A stretch of DNA of 64,000 nucleotides, taken from Parahoeflea olei. Its GTDB lineage: Bacteria; Pseudomonadota; Alphaproteobacteria; Rhizobiales; Rhizobiaceae. Position 1 is the stretch's first letter. Each line of letters opens with the position of its first letter. The stretch lies in contig NZ_LQZT01000001.1 in assembly GCF_001703635.1 (NCBI RefSeq), positions 359,150 to 423,149 of the forward strand, in the 5' to 3' direction. The notes under the pieces are model-generated. The model worked only from the letters and a program-made list of their open reading frames with translations, made no database searches and was not told the origin of the DNA. A program made the position numbers and the translations under genes. This document shows, one piece after another, positions 1-10,257 of this stretch.

Positions 1-1104
1 GTCATAGGGCACATTGGCTTCGGCAAGCAGCACGTTCATGTGGCCTGGCATGCGGCCTGCGACCGGGTGAATGGCGTATTTCACCTCGACGCCGTTTTCC
101 TTGAGCTTGTCGGCAAGCTCGCGGGTGGCATGCTGCGCCTGGGCGACCGCCATGCCGTAACCCGGCACGATGATGACCTTGGAGGCATTCGCCATCAGGA
201 AGGCCGCATCCTCGGCGGAACCGAGCTTGACCGTCCGGTCGGTGTCGTCACCGCCCGAAGTCGCGGTTTCGCCGCCGAAGCCGCCCAGGATCACCGAAAT
301 AAACGACCGGTTCATGCCCTTGCACATGATGTAGCTGAGGATCGCACCGGAAGAGCCGACCAGCGCGCCGGTGATGATCAGCGCCAGGTTGCCGAGCGTG
401 AAGCCGATGCCGGCCGCGGCCCAGCCCGAATAGGAGTTGAGCATCGAGACCACGACGGGCATGTCGGCGCCGCCGATCGGCACGATGATCAGCACGCCGA
501 GCGCGAGCGACAGAAGCACCACCAGCCAGAACACCGTATGGCTTTCGGTCGCCACCAGGATCGCCACCAGCACGACGATGCCGATGCCGAGGCCGGCATT
601 GATCATGTGCCGCATCGGCAGCAGGATCGGCTTGCCAGACATGCGGCCGTCAAGCTTGAGGAAGGCGATGATAGACCCGGTGAAGGTGATCGCGCCGATC
701 GCCACGCCGAGCGACATTTCGACAAGCGCCTGGCCGTGGATCGCGCCCACTTCGCCGATCCCGAAGGCATGCGGGGAATAGAGGGCGGCCGCGGCCACCA
801 GCACGGCGGCAAGGCCGACCAGGCTGTGGAAGCCCGCCACCAGCTGCGGCATCGAGGTCATGGCGATCCGGCGGGCGATGAAGGCGCCGGCGGTGCCGCC
901 GATGCCCAGGCCCACGACGATCAGCAGCAGGCCGCCGAACGACGGCTTGGCCAGCAGCAGGGTCGTGAAGATGGCGATCCCCATGCCGACCATGCCGTAG
1001 GTGTTGCCCTGACGGCTGGTGGTGGGATGCGACAGGCCCCTCAGCGCCATGATGAAAAGAACGCCCGAAACGAGATAGGCGAATGCTGCGAAATTCTCTG
1101 ACAT
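1..1104 (-). CDS. pntB: NAD(P) transhydrogenase subunit beta (partial, 3' end outside window)
   Basis: Membrane plus NADP(H)-binding subunit of the proton-translocating transhydrogenase, which uses the proton gradient to make NADPH from NADH. 368 codons are visible from the ATG (MSENFAAFAYLVSG); the C-terminus lies beyond base 1, against about 460 residues in the family. The first half is a run of hydrophobic segments. The last visible part is the start of the NADP domain, with IVPGYGMAVAQAQHA and HPVAGRMPGHMNVLLAEANV, both characteristic of PntB. It is the third gene of pntA1-pntA2-pntB, 10 nt after pntA2. The split alpha subunit is the usual alphaproteobacterial form. Confidence 0.97.
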   Translation of the reverse strand, partial: MSENFAAFAYLVSGVLFIMALRGLSHPTTSRQGNTYGMVGMGIAIFTTLLLAKPSFGGLLLIVVGLGIGGTAGAFIARRIAMTSMPQLVAGFHSLVGLAAVLVAAAALYSPHAFGIGEVGAIHGQALVEMSLGVAIGAITFTGSIIAFLKLDGRMSGKPILLPMRHMINAGLGIGIVVLVAILVATESHTVFWLVVLLSLALGVLIIVPIGGADMPVVVSMLNSYSGWAAAGIGFTLGNLALIITGALVGSSGAILSYIMCKGMNRSFISVILGGFGGETATSGGDDTDRTVKLGSAEDAAFLMANASKVIIVPGYGMAVAQAQHATRELADKLKENGVEVKYAIHPVAGRMPGHMNVLLAEANVPYD

Positions 1105-1114
1105 CAGCCGGCCC

Positions 1115-1528
1115 TCACTTCTCTTTTTTCTTGTACATCGCCAGCATGCGCTGGGTGACGAGGAAGCCGCCGAAGATGTTGACCGAAGCCAGGACCAGCG
1201 CGACGAAGCCGAAGCCGGTCGCCCAGCCCGACAGCGAGGCGCCGACCGCCAGAATGGCGCCGACGACGATCACCGAGGAGATCGCGTTGGTGACCGCCAT
1301 CAGCGGCGTGTGCAGCGCCGGGGTCACCGACCAGACCACATAATAGCCGACGAAGATCGCCAGCACGAAGATCGCGAGACGGAAGATGAACGGGTCGATC
1401 ACCCCGCCGCTGGCGGCATGCACCGCGCCGGCGATGCCGTCTGCAGCCGGGCCTTCGGCCGCGGCGCGGACACCCGCGACAGCCTGTTCCAGGTTCTGGA
1501 CAGCCGTATCAAGAGCGGATCCTGCCAT
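1115..1528 (-). CDS. pntA2: NAD(P) transhydrogenase subunit alpha part 2
   Basis: Small membrane subunit (137 aa) equivalent to the C-terminal membrane segment of E. coli PntA. After an Ala-rich N-terminus it shows three hydrophobic stretches, including [20 protein letters not shown] and the conserved [17 protein letters not shown] motif, then ends in a basic YKKKEK tail. The ATG overlaps the pntA1 stop codon by one base (TGATG), so translation is probably coupled; an in-frame GTG one codon upstream is an alternative start. It forms the proton channel with PntB. Confidence 0.96.
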   Translation of the reverse strand: MAGSALDTAVQNLEQAVAGVRAAAEGPAADGIAGAVHAASGGVIDPFIFRLAIFVLAIFVGYYVVWSVTPALHTPLMAVTNAISSVIVVGAILAVGASLSGWATGFGFVALVLASVNIFGGFLVTQRMLAMYKKKEK

Positions 1529-2679
1529 CACGCTTCTCCCTTGCTGGTTTCACCGCCGAAAGCGGGATGAATGAGCGCGCCGCCATGGGTCAGCGCCGTC
1601 GCCTTGATCAACTCGTCATCGAGATTGACCGAAACCGTCTTGGCTTCCTTGTCGATCATCGTGTCGAGGAAGGTCAGAAGGTTCTTGGCATAAAGCAGCG
1701 AGGCGCTGGCCGCGATCCGGCCGGGCATGTTGAGCGTCCCGATCACGGTGACGCCATCGACGACAACCGTTTCGCCAGGCTTCGAGCCCTCGACATTGCC
1801 GCCGCGCTCGACCGCCAGATCGACCGCCACGGAGCCGAGGCGCATGCTCTTGAGCATGTCGCGCGACACCAGCTTCGGCGCGGGACGGCCCGGGATGAGG
1901 GCGGTGGTGATGACGATATCCTGCTTGGAGATATGGTCGGCAACCAGCTGGGCCTGCTTGGCCTGGTACTCTTTCGACATCTCCTTGGCGTAGCCGCCCG
2001 ATGTCTCGGCCGCCTTGAACTCGTCATCCTCGACGGCGATGAATTTCGCGCCGAGCGAGGCGACCTGTTCCTTGACCGCGGGACGCACGTCGGTGGCCGA
2101 TACGGCTGCGCCGAGACGCCGCGCGGTGGCGATCGCCTGCAGGCCGGCAACGCCGGCGCCCATGACGAACACCTTGGCGGCCGGCACGGTGCCGGCGGCG
2201 GTCATCATCATCGGCATCGCCCGATCAAAGGCATGGGCGGCTTCGATCACCGCCTGATATCCGGCGAGGTTGGCCTGCGAGGACAGAACGTCCATCGACT
2301 GCGCGCGCGTGATGCGCGGCATCAGTTCCATCGCAAGGCTCGTCACCCCGGCCTTGGCGAGTGCGGAGAGCGCCTCCTCGTTGCCATAGGGATCCATCTG
2401 CGCCAGCACGATGGCGCCGGACTTGAGCGACTTGATTTCGGTTTCCGACGGCCGGCGCACGCGCAGCACCACATCGGCCTTCTTGGCGTCGGCGGCGGTT
2501 CCGGTCCTGGCGCCTGCGGCCACGAAGGCCTCATCGGCGATCCGCGATTTCTCGCCGGCGCCCTTCTGGACGATGACATCGAGGCCGAGCGAGGTCATCT
2601 TCTTCACGGTCTCCGGCGACGCGGCGACACGCGATTCAAGCGGTTCGGACTCTTTTCCTACAAATACGACGGTGCCCAC
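1528..2679 (-). CDS. pntA1: NAD(P) transhydrogenase subunit alpha part 1
   Basis: Soluble NAD(H)-binding domain (383 aa) of the Re/Si-specific transhydrogenase. The alanine dehydrogenase/PNT fold is visible: N-terminal [17 protein letters not shown], the [16 protein letters not shown] segment, a Rossmann motif [20 protein letters not shown], and the C-terminal [15 protein letters not shown]. The start codon is GTG, supported by a strong GAGGAGG ribosome site 6-7 nt upstream. First gene of the pnt operon; the promoter should lie in the 79 bp between it and the upstream oxidase subunit gene. Confidence 0.96.
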   Translation of the reverse strand: MGTVVFVGKESEPLESRVAASPETVKKMTSLGLDVIVQKGAGEKSRIADEAFVAAGARTGTAADAKKADVVLRVRRPSETEIKSLKSGAIVLAQMDPYGNEEALSALAKAGVTSLAMELMPRITRAQSMDVLSSQANLAGYQAVIEAAHAFDRAMPMMMTAAGTVPAAKVFVMGAGVAGLQAIATARRLGAAVSATDVRPAVKEQVASLGAKFIAVEDDEFKAAETSGGYAKEMSKEYQAKQAQLVADHISKQDIVITTALIPGRPAPKLVSRDMLKSMRLGSVAVDLAVERGGNVEGSKPGETVVVDGVTVIGTLNMPGRIAASASLLYAKNLLTFLDTMIDKEAKTVSVNLDDELIKATALTHGGALIHPAFGGETSKGEA

Positions 2680-2758
2680 GAGAGCCCCTCCTCTGATATG
2701 CGGATGAGACGAGCCAAGCCGGACCTCCCACGATCCGGCCCCGCGCGTGGCGGTTGGC

Positions 2759-2983
2759 TCAGCGGGCGATCAGGCTGCCGCCGACGCTCAGGATGATGAA
2801 CAGCAGGAAGCTGAGAATGGCGCCGACACCCGCAAAGAAGAAGGCAGCCATGGCGATCAGCAGCGAGACGACGAAAATCACCACATATTTGGTTCCCGCC
2901 AGGAAGATCCCGTAGGTTTTCTCGTGTTCGGAATAATCCATAGCCGCGCCGGTTTCGACAGGACCGCTCATCTGTTCAGCCAT
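2759..2983 (-). CDS. aa3-type cytochrome c oxidase subunit IV family protein
   Basis: A 74-residue protein with a polar N-terminus (MDYSEHEKTYGIFLAGTKY) followed by two hydrophobic segments. This is the pattern of the small bacterial aa3 cytochrome oxidase subunit IV family, found in alphaproteobacteria bound to the oxidase core. I chose the internal ATG at 2983 because GGGGAG sits at the right distance; the open frame continues upstream without family similarity. It is often found next to pnt genes. It does not carry redox centres itself. Confidence 0.85.
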   Translation of the reverse strand: MAEQMSGPVETGAAMDYSEHEKTYGIFLAGTKYVVIFVVSLLIAMAAFFFAGVGAILSFLLFIILSVGGSLIAR

Positions 2984-3128
2984 GCTGTAGCTCCCCAATT
3001 GACAATTCCACGAGGGATTACACAAACCGCCGGCAATGTGCAATGGACAAGCCGTCGCAAACATGGCTTCGCCGCCCATTCGGGCGGGAAAAACCCCGAA
3101 AAAATCCGCAGCAAAACCGACGGTTTAA

Positions 3129-3869
3129 TCAGCCCGATTGCTGCATCGCGTAGCGCGCGGTGGGAAGGATCGTCAGCGGCGTCTGCCCGAGGATCTCCCG
3201 CGGCGCGAACATCATCTTGCGCTCATAGGGCTGCGAGTTGAAGAACGGGTAGCGCTGGAACAGCGTGCGCTTGAGTTCATGCGCGTTGGCGGCATGCAGT
3301 TCGAGGCTGTTGTTGTAATACTCGACGAACCGGGGACCGGCGAGTTCGATGGTCCGGAACACGCGCTTGTAGAAGGCGCGATGGTTCGGCTTGATCACCG
3401 ACAGGCAGAAATCCACGTCGAAGAAGACCGTCGCCATCGTGGCCACGCGCAAGGTCAGGTAGGGCAGCGCCGGATAGTCCCGCATGATCTCGGGATCGGC
3501 GGCGAACCGCACCGGGTCGATGAAGGTCTCCCCCGCATCGAGCAGCGGATGCATCACATCGGGAAAGCGGGCCACCGCAACGCTGTCGCGGTGCGCATCC
3601 GTGACATGGTGTACCCGGATGGTCGAGACCAGCTGTTCATCGAAGAAGATGCCGAACACATGGGCATTGGGCTTGAAGTCGAGGTCGTCAATCAGCAGCG
3701 AACGATGGTTTTCCTGCGCCAGCCCCACCATGGTGAAGGCCTTGTAGCGCAACCGGGCGATGTCCTCGATATCGTCCGCGCTCTCGATCCGGCGATATTC
3801 GATGCTCTCCAGCAATCGCATCACGCCCGCACTGAAATCCGAAACCTTGCCCTGAGTCGCCGCCGCCAT
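3129..3869 (-). CDS. FeeM-like N-acyl amino acid synthase / GNAT-fold acyltransferase
   Basis: A 246-residue protein resembling the N-acyl amino acid synthase (FeeM) family, related to acyl-homoserine-lactone synthases and GNAT acetyltransferases. Visible signs: the N-terminal LESIEYRRIESADDIEDIARLRYKAF, typical of autoinducer-synthase folds; STIRVHHV; the acceptor-side FIDPVRFAADPEI; and CLSVIKPNHRAFYKRVFRT. It probably joins an acyl chain from an acyl carrier protein to an amino acid. The ATG at 3869 (GGGGA 10 nt upstream) is preferred over a TTG three codons earlier. Its 195 bp upstream region is AT-rich, with a TTAAT-N5-ATTAA inverted repeat. Substrate unknown. Confidence 0.72.
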   Translation of the reverse strand: MAAATQGKVSDFSAGVMRLLESIEYRRIESADDIEDIARLRYKAFTMVGLAQENHRSLLIDDLDFKPNAHVFGIFFDEQLVSTIRVHHVTDAHRDSVAVARFPDVMHPLLDAGETFIDPVRFAADPEIMRDYPALPYLTLRVATMATVFFDVDFCLSVIKPNHRAFYKRVFRTIELAGPRFVEYYNNSLELHAANAHELKRTLFQRYPFFNSQPYERKMMFAPREILGQTPLTILPTARYAMQQSG

Positions 3870-4073
3870 GAATGACAAGTCCCCGTAATGTATGATGACG
3901 GGAATTTTATCGTTAATTTTCCATTAATCAATTGCGTAAAACTGCGCGGAACTCGTCAACCCTTTATTATGGTTAACGCCGATGGCGTAAAAGCAAGCAA
4001 AATCAGTGCCGGCACCAGAAAGCACCGGAGAGATTTCACGCAGAGGTTGATAACGAAGGACGGGCTGCCGCGC

Positions 4074-6401
4074 CTAAACGGAATTCAGGGTGCGGGACAG
4101 GCGGCTGGTCTCGGCGGAGGCGATCAGGTCCTGCTTCGTCAGCTTGGTGGCGAGTTCACCGAAAGCGCTCCCCGGAATGGGCGATCCGAAGATGAAGCCC
4201 TGGATCAGGTCGGCGCATTCGTTCTCGCGGATCAGCCGGAGCTGGGCTTCGGTTTCCACGCCCTCGACGACGATGTCGAGCCCGAGTTCGCGCGCCAGAT
4301 GCACGACACCGCGCAGCAGCTTCAGCTTGCGCGCATCGGCGCACAGGTTGCGAACGAAGGACCGGTCGATCTTGACCTTGTTGAGCGGCAGCATGTCGAG
4401 ATAGGAAAGGCTGGAATAGCCGGTGCCGAAATCGTCGATGGCGATCGACATGCCCATCGCCCGCAGTTCGGTCAGGATCACCCGCGCCGTCTCGAGATCG
4501 TTCATCAGCCCGCTTTCGGTGATCTCAAGCTGCAGCCTTTCGGGCGCAAGTCCGCTCCGGTCGAGCGCATCGGCGACGACGGAGATGATCGCCCGGTCGG
4601 CGAGGTCGAAGGCGGAAAGATTGACGGACACGAACAGCTCTCCGGGCCAGCTCGCGCATTCCTGCGCGGCCTTGTCGATCACGCAGCGGGTGAGATCGCC
4701 GATGATTCCCATCTCCTCGGCTAGCGGGATATAGACCGCCGGGGAGATCGGTCCCAGTTCCGGATGGGTCCAGCGCGATAGCGCTTCTGCGCCGGCGATG
4801 CGCGCCCCGTCGGGGCTGAACATCGGCTGGTAGCAAAGTTCCATGGCCCCGGTCCGGATCGCTTCGCGCAGATCCAGCTTCATGCGCTGGCGCTCGGAAT
4901 ACTGCAGATCCATCGATTCTTCGAACAGGGTCCAGCGGTTCTTGTCACGGCGCTTGGCTTCGTAGAGCGCGAGGTCGGCCTGAATGTGCAGCTCCTCGAC
5001 CTGGGCTCCCTCGACCGGGGCCATCGCAACCCCGCCGGACAGGCTGATGAACAGCTTGTGGCCATCGATCATGTAGGTCCCGCGCAGCGTGTCGATCACG
5101 TGATCCATGGTGCGCGTGAGCTCTGCGACATCCTCGACATCGGGCATCAGAAGCACGAATTCGTCGCCGCCGAAGCGCGAGATCACGAATTTCTGCCGGG
5201 ACAGGGAGCGCAGCCTGTTGGCGATGGCGCTGAGCAGCTTGTCGCCGCTGAGATGGCCCATGGTGTCGTTGACATGCTTGAAATCATCGATGTCGAGCAC
5301 CGCCAGCGCCAGCTTCTGGCCCGGCTCGGCCTTGGCCATTTTCGCGGCCGCGATGTCCTTGAACCAGGAACGGTTGGGCAGCTCGGTCAGGTTGTCGAAA
5401 CGCGCCATGTGCAGGATGCGCTTCTCCGACTGGATGCGGGCGGACACATCCTCGAAGATCAGCACGACGCCCTTTTCGCCGCGATGGCGGGCGCTGAACT
5501 CGAGCCAGGTGTTCTTGTCGAGGCGCACCAGCGAGCGATCCTCGCGACCGCTGATCAGATTGTCGAGATGTTCGTTGATCTGATGGAAGTTTTCCCGGGC
5601 GATGACGCCGTTGCGGGTGCCGAGCCTGAGCGCCGCCTTCAGCACGCGCCCGCTGAGGTCGATATCCGCATCGATGTTGAAGAAATCGCGTGCCTTTCGG
5701 TTGGCGACCTCGATCCGGCCATCGCCATCGAGCATGAACAGGCCATGCGACATGTTGTTGAGAGCCGTATCGAAGCGCTCGGCGATCTCGGAGGCCTTAC
5801 GTTCGGCGGTCACCGCGCTGAACAGGAACTCGCGCACGCCATTGGCCATCGACCGCGTGGTCAGGAACAGCGGCAGCATCAGAAGCGCCATCAGGATCAT
5901 GAACGGATCGGCGGCAAAGGACAGGCCGATCATGATCGGCATGCAGGCGGCCAGGATGATCATGTCGACATTCAGCTTCGAGCCGAAATTGCGGCCGACG
6001 ACGGAGATCATGCTCGCGAGCGTCACCGAGACCGTCACCAGTTCGGCGAAGGGATCCTGGGCCACGACCAGGGCATGCCCGCAGATCGTTCCCAGAATGG
6101 AGCAGGTCACGAACGAGCCGATCACATAGCGCTTTTCCCAGCGCAGCGTATCCGCAAGCTTGAAATCGGCCTTCGGCAGGCGGTCGAACGCGATCATGTC
6201 AAGGTTGCGGCCAAGCCACACGACGAAAAGGGCAAGCCCGGCATAGAGATAGAACGGATCGTCAATGCGCAGGTAGACCGCCATTGTCGTGACGACATGG
6301 GCAACCATGCCGGCAAACAGCGTCCCGCGCTGCTGGTACAGCGACGCCACGAAAGAAAGCCGGACTTCATCCGCGAATGCTGTGTTGTCTGCCGCCTGCA
6401 T
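4074..6401 (-). CDS. Membrane GGDEF/EAL protein with PAS domain (cyclic-di-GMP turnover)
   Basis: 775-residue signalling protein. The first 190 residues contain several hydrophobic helices forming a membrane sensor. A PAS domain follows (FDTALNNMSHGLFMLDGDGRI), then a GGDEF domain with an intact active site (RFGGDEF), then an EAL domain with EALSRW, the DDFGTGYSS loop and KIDRSFV. Both catalytic signatures look intact, so it could make and break cyclic-di-GMP; which activity dominates cannot be read from sequence. ATG at 6401 has AGGGA upstream; a GTG two codons earlier is possible. Monocistronic, on the same strand as the FeeM-like gene 200 bp downstream. Confidence 0.93.
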   Translation of the reverse strand: MQAADNTAFADEVRLSFVASLYQQRGTLFAGMVAHVVTTMAVYLRIDDPFYLYAGLALFVVWLGRNLDMIAFDRLPKADFKLADTLRWEKRYVIGSFVTCSILGTICGHALVVAQDPFAELVTVSVTLASMISVVGRNFGSKLNVDMIILAACMPIMIGLSFAADPFMILMALLMLPLFLTTRSMANGVREFLFSAVTAERKASEIAERFDTALNNMSHGLFMLDGDGRIEVANRKARDFFNIDADIDLSGRVLKAALRLGTRNGVIARENFHQINEHLDNLISGREDRSLVRLDKNTWLEFSARHRGEKGVVLIFEDVSARIQSEKRILHMARFDNLTELPNRSWFKDIAAAKMAKAEPGQKLALAVLDIDDFKHVNDTMGHLSGDKLLSAIANRLRSLSRQKFVISRFGGDEFVLLMPDVEDVAELTRTMDHVIDTLRGTYMIDGHKLFISLSGGVAMAPVEGAQVEELHIQADLALYEAKRRDKNRWTLFEESMDLQYSERQRMKLDLREAIRTGAMELCYQPMFSPDGARIAGAEALSRWTHPELGPISPAVYIPLAEEMGIIGDLTRCVIDKAAQECASWPGELFVSVNLSAFDLADRAIISVVADALDRSGLAPERLQLEITESGLMNDLETARVILTELRAMGMSIAIDDFGTGYSSLSYLDMLPLNKVKIDRSFVRNLCADARKLKLLRGVVHLARELGLDIVVEGVETEAQLRLIRENECADLIQGFIFGSPIPGSAFGELATKLTKQDLIASAETSRLSRTLNSV

Positions 6402-6558
6402 GAACACCGATCCCTGAATCCAGGTGTCACTCTAGCAGCGGGAGATTAAGAACACATTTATCATTTCCCGAATCGCGAGCAATCGCGCGCGCGTAATCGG
6501 ATAACTTCCGTTAGGTTAAGATAAATCTAATTTACCAAAGAAGCGTCAGAAACCGGAA

Positions 6559-9500
6559 CTACTCCGCAGCAATCTGATTATATATTTTTCCATTCTCAAT
6601 TATAGATTGAAGCAATGCATTCTTCCTTTCAAAAACTTCTTCCTTGTTTTTGATTTTTACATGGCCAAAACCTTTTATATCCATCGGGTAAGCCAAGAAC
6701 TCCGCAACCCTGCCCCTGTTTTCGACGTTCAGGGCGACAGCGACTTTTCGCATTTCCTCAATGAATGCTGCCAGCAGTTGGCGCTCCATACGCCGCTCTT
6801 GCGTGTATCCGAACACATCGAGCGGCGTTCCCCGCAGGAACTTGAGCGAGGCGAGCACCGGAAACAGCACGCCCATTCCACGGCTCAAAGAGGTTTTCAC
6901 AGGGTGCCCCTTCGAATCGGTCCGTCCGAGCACCGGCGGCGCCATGTGATATTCGAGCTTGCCGTAGCTTTCGAACTGGCTGGCCAGTTGCCGCTTGAAG
7001 CTGCCGTCGCTGTAAAGCCGCGCCACTTCATATTCGTCCTTGGTCGACATCAGCTTGAACAGCGAGCGGGCCGCGGCGGCCGAGACGCTCCCGGGCGCGC
7101 CGAACAGGCGTGTTTCCGCGTCCAGCACCGGCTTGAGCGTGTCCCGGTAACGCGCAGCCCAGGCCGCATTCTGGTAATCGGCCAGGAAGGCCGCGCGACG
7201 CTCGACAAGCTCCTCGACGGTCTGGTCCGCCACATCCCGGCTCTCCTCTTTCTGAGGAGTCACGATCGCCTCCACCGAGGCCGGATCGTGCCCGGCCCTG
7301 CGACCCCAGCGGAAGGCCGAGAGGTTCATCTCCACGGACTGCCCATTGAGCCTTATCGCTTCCTCGATCGAGGCCGGCGACAATGGCAGCGCCCCCTTCT
7401 GCGCGGCCATACCGAGCATGAACATGTTGGCGGCGATGGCGTTTCCGAACAGTCGCGTGGCGGCGAGCGTGGCGTCGAAGAAGCTGGTCCGCTCCGCACC
7501 CGCCGCCTTGACGATCGCGCGCTTGAGCCGTTCCGTGGGCAACGAGAAATCGGCATTCCGGGCAAAATCGCCCGGCATCACCTCGCTGGTGTTGACGAGG
7601 AACGCCGTCTCGCCTTCCCGCACGGAAGTCAGCACCTTGCGCGACCCCGACACGACGAGGTCGCAGCCCAGGATCAGGTCGGCCTTGCCCGCGGAAATGC
7701 GGATCGCGTGAATGTCGTCGGGTGTTTGGGCGATGCGGACATGGGAGAAGACGGCGCCGCCCTTCTGCGCAAGCCCGGCCATGTCGATCATGCCGCAGCC
7801 CTTGCCTTCCAGATGCGCAGCCATGCCGAGTATGGCGCCGATGGTCACGACGCCGGTGCCGCCGATGCCGTCGATGATCGAGGCCCAGCCGTTTTCAAGC
7901 GGCATGACGACCGGCGCCGGCACGCCTTCGAGCGGGTCGGCCACCGATTTCACGGCTGACCCGTCGGTCTTGCGCATGCGCGCGCCATGCACGGTGACGA
8001 AGGAGGGGCAGAAGCCTTCGATGCAGGAAAAATCCTTGTTGCAGCTCGACTGGTCGATGCGCCGCTTGCGGCCGAACTCGGTCTCCTTGGGCTGGATCGA
8101 CACGCAGTTGGACTTGATGCCGCAATCGCCGCAGCCCTCGCACACCAGCTCGTTGATGATCACCCGCTTGTCGGGATCGGGATAGGTGCCGCGCTTGCGG
8201 CGCCGGCGCTTCTCGGCCGCACAGGTCTGGTCGTAGAGCAGCACCGTGACGCCCGGCACCTCGCGCAGCTCGCGCTGCACCGCGTCGAGTTCGGAGCGAT
8301 GGTGAAAGCTCATCTGCGCCGGCCAGGCGATGCCTGCGGGGTAGCGGTCGGGATCGTCGCTCACCAGCGCGATCCGTTCCACCCCTTCCGCGCGCACTTG
8401 GCGGGCGATGGCATCGACCGTGAGGCTGCCTTCGTGCGGCTGCCCGCCGGTCATGGCCACCGCATCGTTGTAGAGGATCTTGTAGGTGATGTTGGCGCCC
8501 GAGGCGATCGCGAAGCGCAGCGCCAGCACGCCGGAATGATTGTAGGTCCCGTCACCGAGGTTCTGGAAAATATGTTCCCGGCTGGTGAACGGCGCCTGGC
8601 CCACCCATTGCGCCCCCTCCCCGCCCATCTGGGTGAAGCCGGTGGTGTCGCGATCCATCCACAGCGACATGAAGTGACAGCCGATGCCCGCAGCCGCGAC
8701 CGAGCCCTCGGGCACCTTGGTCGAGCTGTTGTGCGGACACCCCGAGCAGAAATAGGGCATGCGGGTCGACACATCCGTCACAGTCGACAGCATGCTCTGG
8801 AACTGCCGGATCCGCTTTACCTTGGCATCGATATCCTCGGAATGGCCGATCACCCGGAGCAGGCGCTCGCCCACCGCCACCGCGATGTCGTTGGGATCGA
8901 GCGCGCCCTTGACCGGAAACAGCCAGTCGCCGCGCTCATCGCGCTTGCCGACCACCACCGGCTGGCGCGCCGTGCCGTACAGCGCCTCGCGCAACTGGCT
9001 TTCGAGCAGCGAGCGCTTTTCCTCGACCACGATCACCATGTCGAGACCGTCCACGAACGCGGCCATGTCCTCGAGGTCGAACGGCCAGGGGCAGGCAACC
9101 TTGAACAGCCTGAGCCCGATCCGGTTTGCGCGGGCCTCGTCGATGCCGAGATCGTCGAGCGCCTGGCGCACGTCGAGATAGTTCTTGCCCACCGTCAGGA
9201 TGCCCACCCGGGCATTGGCCCCGCCCGAATAGATGATCCGGTTCAATCCGTTGGCGCGGATATAGGCGCTTGCCGCGGCGCGCTTGTATTCGTGAAGGCG
9301 GATCTCCTGGCCCAGGAAATCGAGATCATGCGGGCGGATGTTGAGCCCGCCCGGCGGCATCGTGAAGTCGGGAAGGACGATGTTGACCCGGTCGAGGCCC
9401 GCCTCCACCGAAGCGGTCGATTCGATGTTGTCCTTGACGCATTTCAGCGCCGCCCAGGTGCCCGCGAACCGCGACAGCGCGTAGCCGTGCAGCCCGTAGT

Positions 9501-10041
9501 CGATCATCTCCTGCACCCCCGCGGGATTGAGGATCGGAATCATGGTGTCGACGAAGTTGAATTCGGTCTGGTGCGCGTTGGTCGAGCTTTCGGCGGTATG
9601 GTCATCCCCCATCAGCGCCAGCACGCCGCCATGGCGCGCCGAGCCTGCAAGGTTGGCGTGGCGGAACACGTCGCCGGAGCGATCCACCCCGGGGCCCTTG
9701 CCGTACCAGAGTGCGAACACGCCGTCATATTTGCCTTGGCCGTCGAGGCCCGCCTGCTGCGACCCCCAGCATGCGGTGGCCGCCAGTTCCTCGTTCAGCC
9801 CCGGCTGGAAGACGATGTTGCGCGGGGCAAGCTGGCGTGCCGCGCGGGCGATCTGCTGATCGAGCCCCCCGAGCGGAGACCCACGATATCCCGACACGAA
9901 ACCGGCGGTGTTGAGCCCGGCACGGCGGTCGAGTTCGTGCTGCATCATCAGCATGCGCACCACCGCCTGGGAGCCGGTCACGAAGATCCGGTCTTTCGTC
10001 AGGTCAAACTTGTCGTCCAGCGAGACATCGTGGATTGTCAT
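6559..10041 (-). CDS. Indolepyruvate ferredoxin oxidoreductase family protein (fused subunits)
   Basis: 1160-residue fused enzyme that oxidatively decarboxylates aryl or other 2-oxoacids to acyl-CoA with thiamine diphosphate and iron-sulfur clusters. In order: an N-terminal pyruvate-oxidoreductase-like domain (VSGYRGSPLGGLDQQI), a TPP domain beginning CSGCPHNSSTKVPEG with GDGTYNHSG and NDAVAMTGGQP, a cysteine cluster CEGCGDCGIKSNC, and a C-terminal gamma-type domain (IDGIGGTGVVTIGAIL, AQKGGAVFSHVRIA). The ATG at 10041 starts the conserved region; the open frame 50 codons upstream is not conserved-looking. This fused form is common in aerobic proteobacteria. The actual substrate is uncertain. 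Confidence 0.93.
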   Translation of the reverse strand: MTIHDVSLDDKFDLTKDRIFVTGSQAVVRMLMMQHELDRRAGLNTAGFVSGYRGSPLGGLDQQIARAARQLAPRNIVFQPGLNEELAATACWGSQQAGLDGQGKYDGVFALWYGKGPGVDRSGDVFRHANLAGSARHGGVLALMGDDHTAESSTNAHQTEFNFVDTMIPILNPAGVQEMIDYGLHGYALSRFAGTWAALKCVKDNIESTASVEAGLDRVNIVLPDFTMPPGGLNIRPHDLDFLGQEIRLHEYKRAAASAYIRANGLNRIIYSGGANARVGILTVGKNYLDVRQALDDLGIDEARANRIGLRLFKVACPWPFDLEDMAAFVDGLDMVIVVEEKRSLLESQLREALYGTARQPVVVGKRDERGDWLFPVKGALDPNDIAVAVGERLLRVIGHSEDIDAKVKRIRQFQSMLSTVTDVSTRMPYFCSGCPHNSSTKVPEGSVAAAGIGCHFMSLWMDRDTTGFTQMGGEGAQWVGQAPFTSREHIFQNLGDGTYNHSGVLALRFAIASGANITYKILYNDAVAMTGGQPHEGSLTVDAIARQVRAEGVERIALVSDDPDRYPAGIAWPAQMSFHHRSELDAVQRELREVPGVTVLLYDQTCAAEKRRRRKRGTYPDPDKRVIINELVCEGCGDCGIKSNCVSIQPKETEFGRKRRIDQSSCNKDFSCIEGFCPSFVTVHGARMRKTDGSAVKSVADPLEGVPAPVVMPLENGWASIIDGIGGTGVVTIGAILGMAAHLEGKGCGMIDMAGLAQKGGAVFSHVRIAQTPDDIHAIRISAGKADLILGCDLVVSGSRKVLTSVREGETAFLVNTSEVMPGDFARNADFSLPTERLKRAIVKAAGAERTSFFDATLAATRLFGNAIAANMFMLGMAAQKGALPLSPASIEEAIRLNGQSVEMNLSAFRWGRRAGHDPASVEAIVTPQKEESRDVADQTVEELVERRAAFLADYQNAAWAARYRDTLKPVLDAETRLFGAPGSVSAAAARSLFKLMSTKDEYEVARLYSDGSFKRQLASQFESYGKLEYHMAPPVLGRTDSKGHPVKTSLSRGMGVLFPVLASLKFLRGTPLDVFGYTQERRMERQLLAAFIEEMRKVAVALNVENRGRVAEFLAYPMDIKGFGHVKIKNKEEVFERKNALLQSIIENGKIYNQIAAE

Positions 10042-10257
10042 TGACGGCCTCCTCAAGCCAGCCCGGTTCCGATCGGTTGCGATCGGGGCGTGCCCGCGGC
10101 TTCCCACCCGCGGCCAAGCTTCTCCTCCCCCATAGTTGGGGCAGCCAGGTCTGGCGTCAATCGGATTTCCGCGGCCGGGGCAACTGCGCAATCAGCCCCC
10201 GGGCAAGAACCGGGCGAACGCAACTATCTGTCGCAAGAGGCCGCCGGGGCGACCGAA

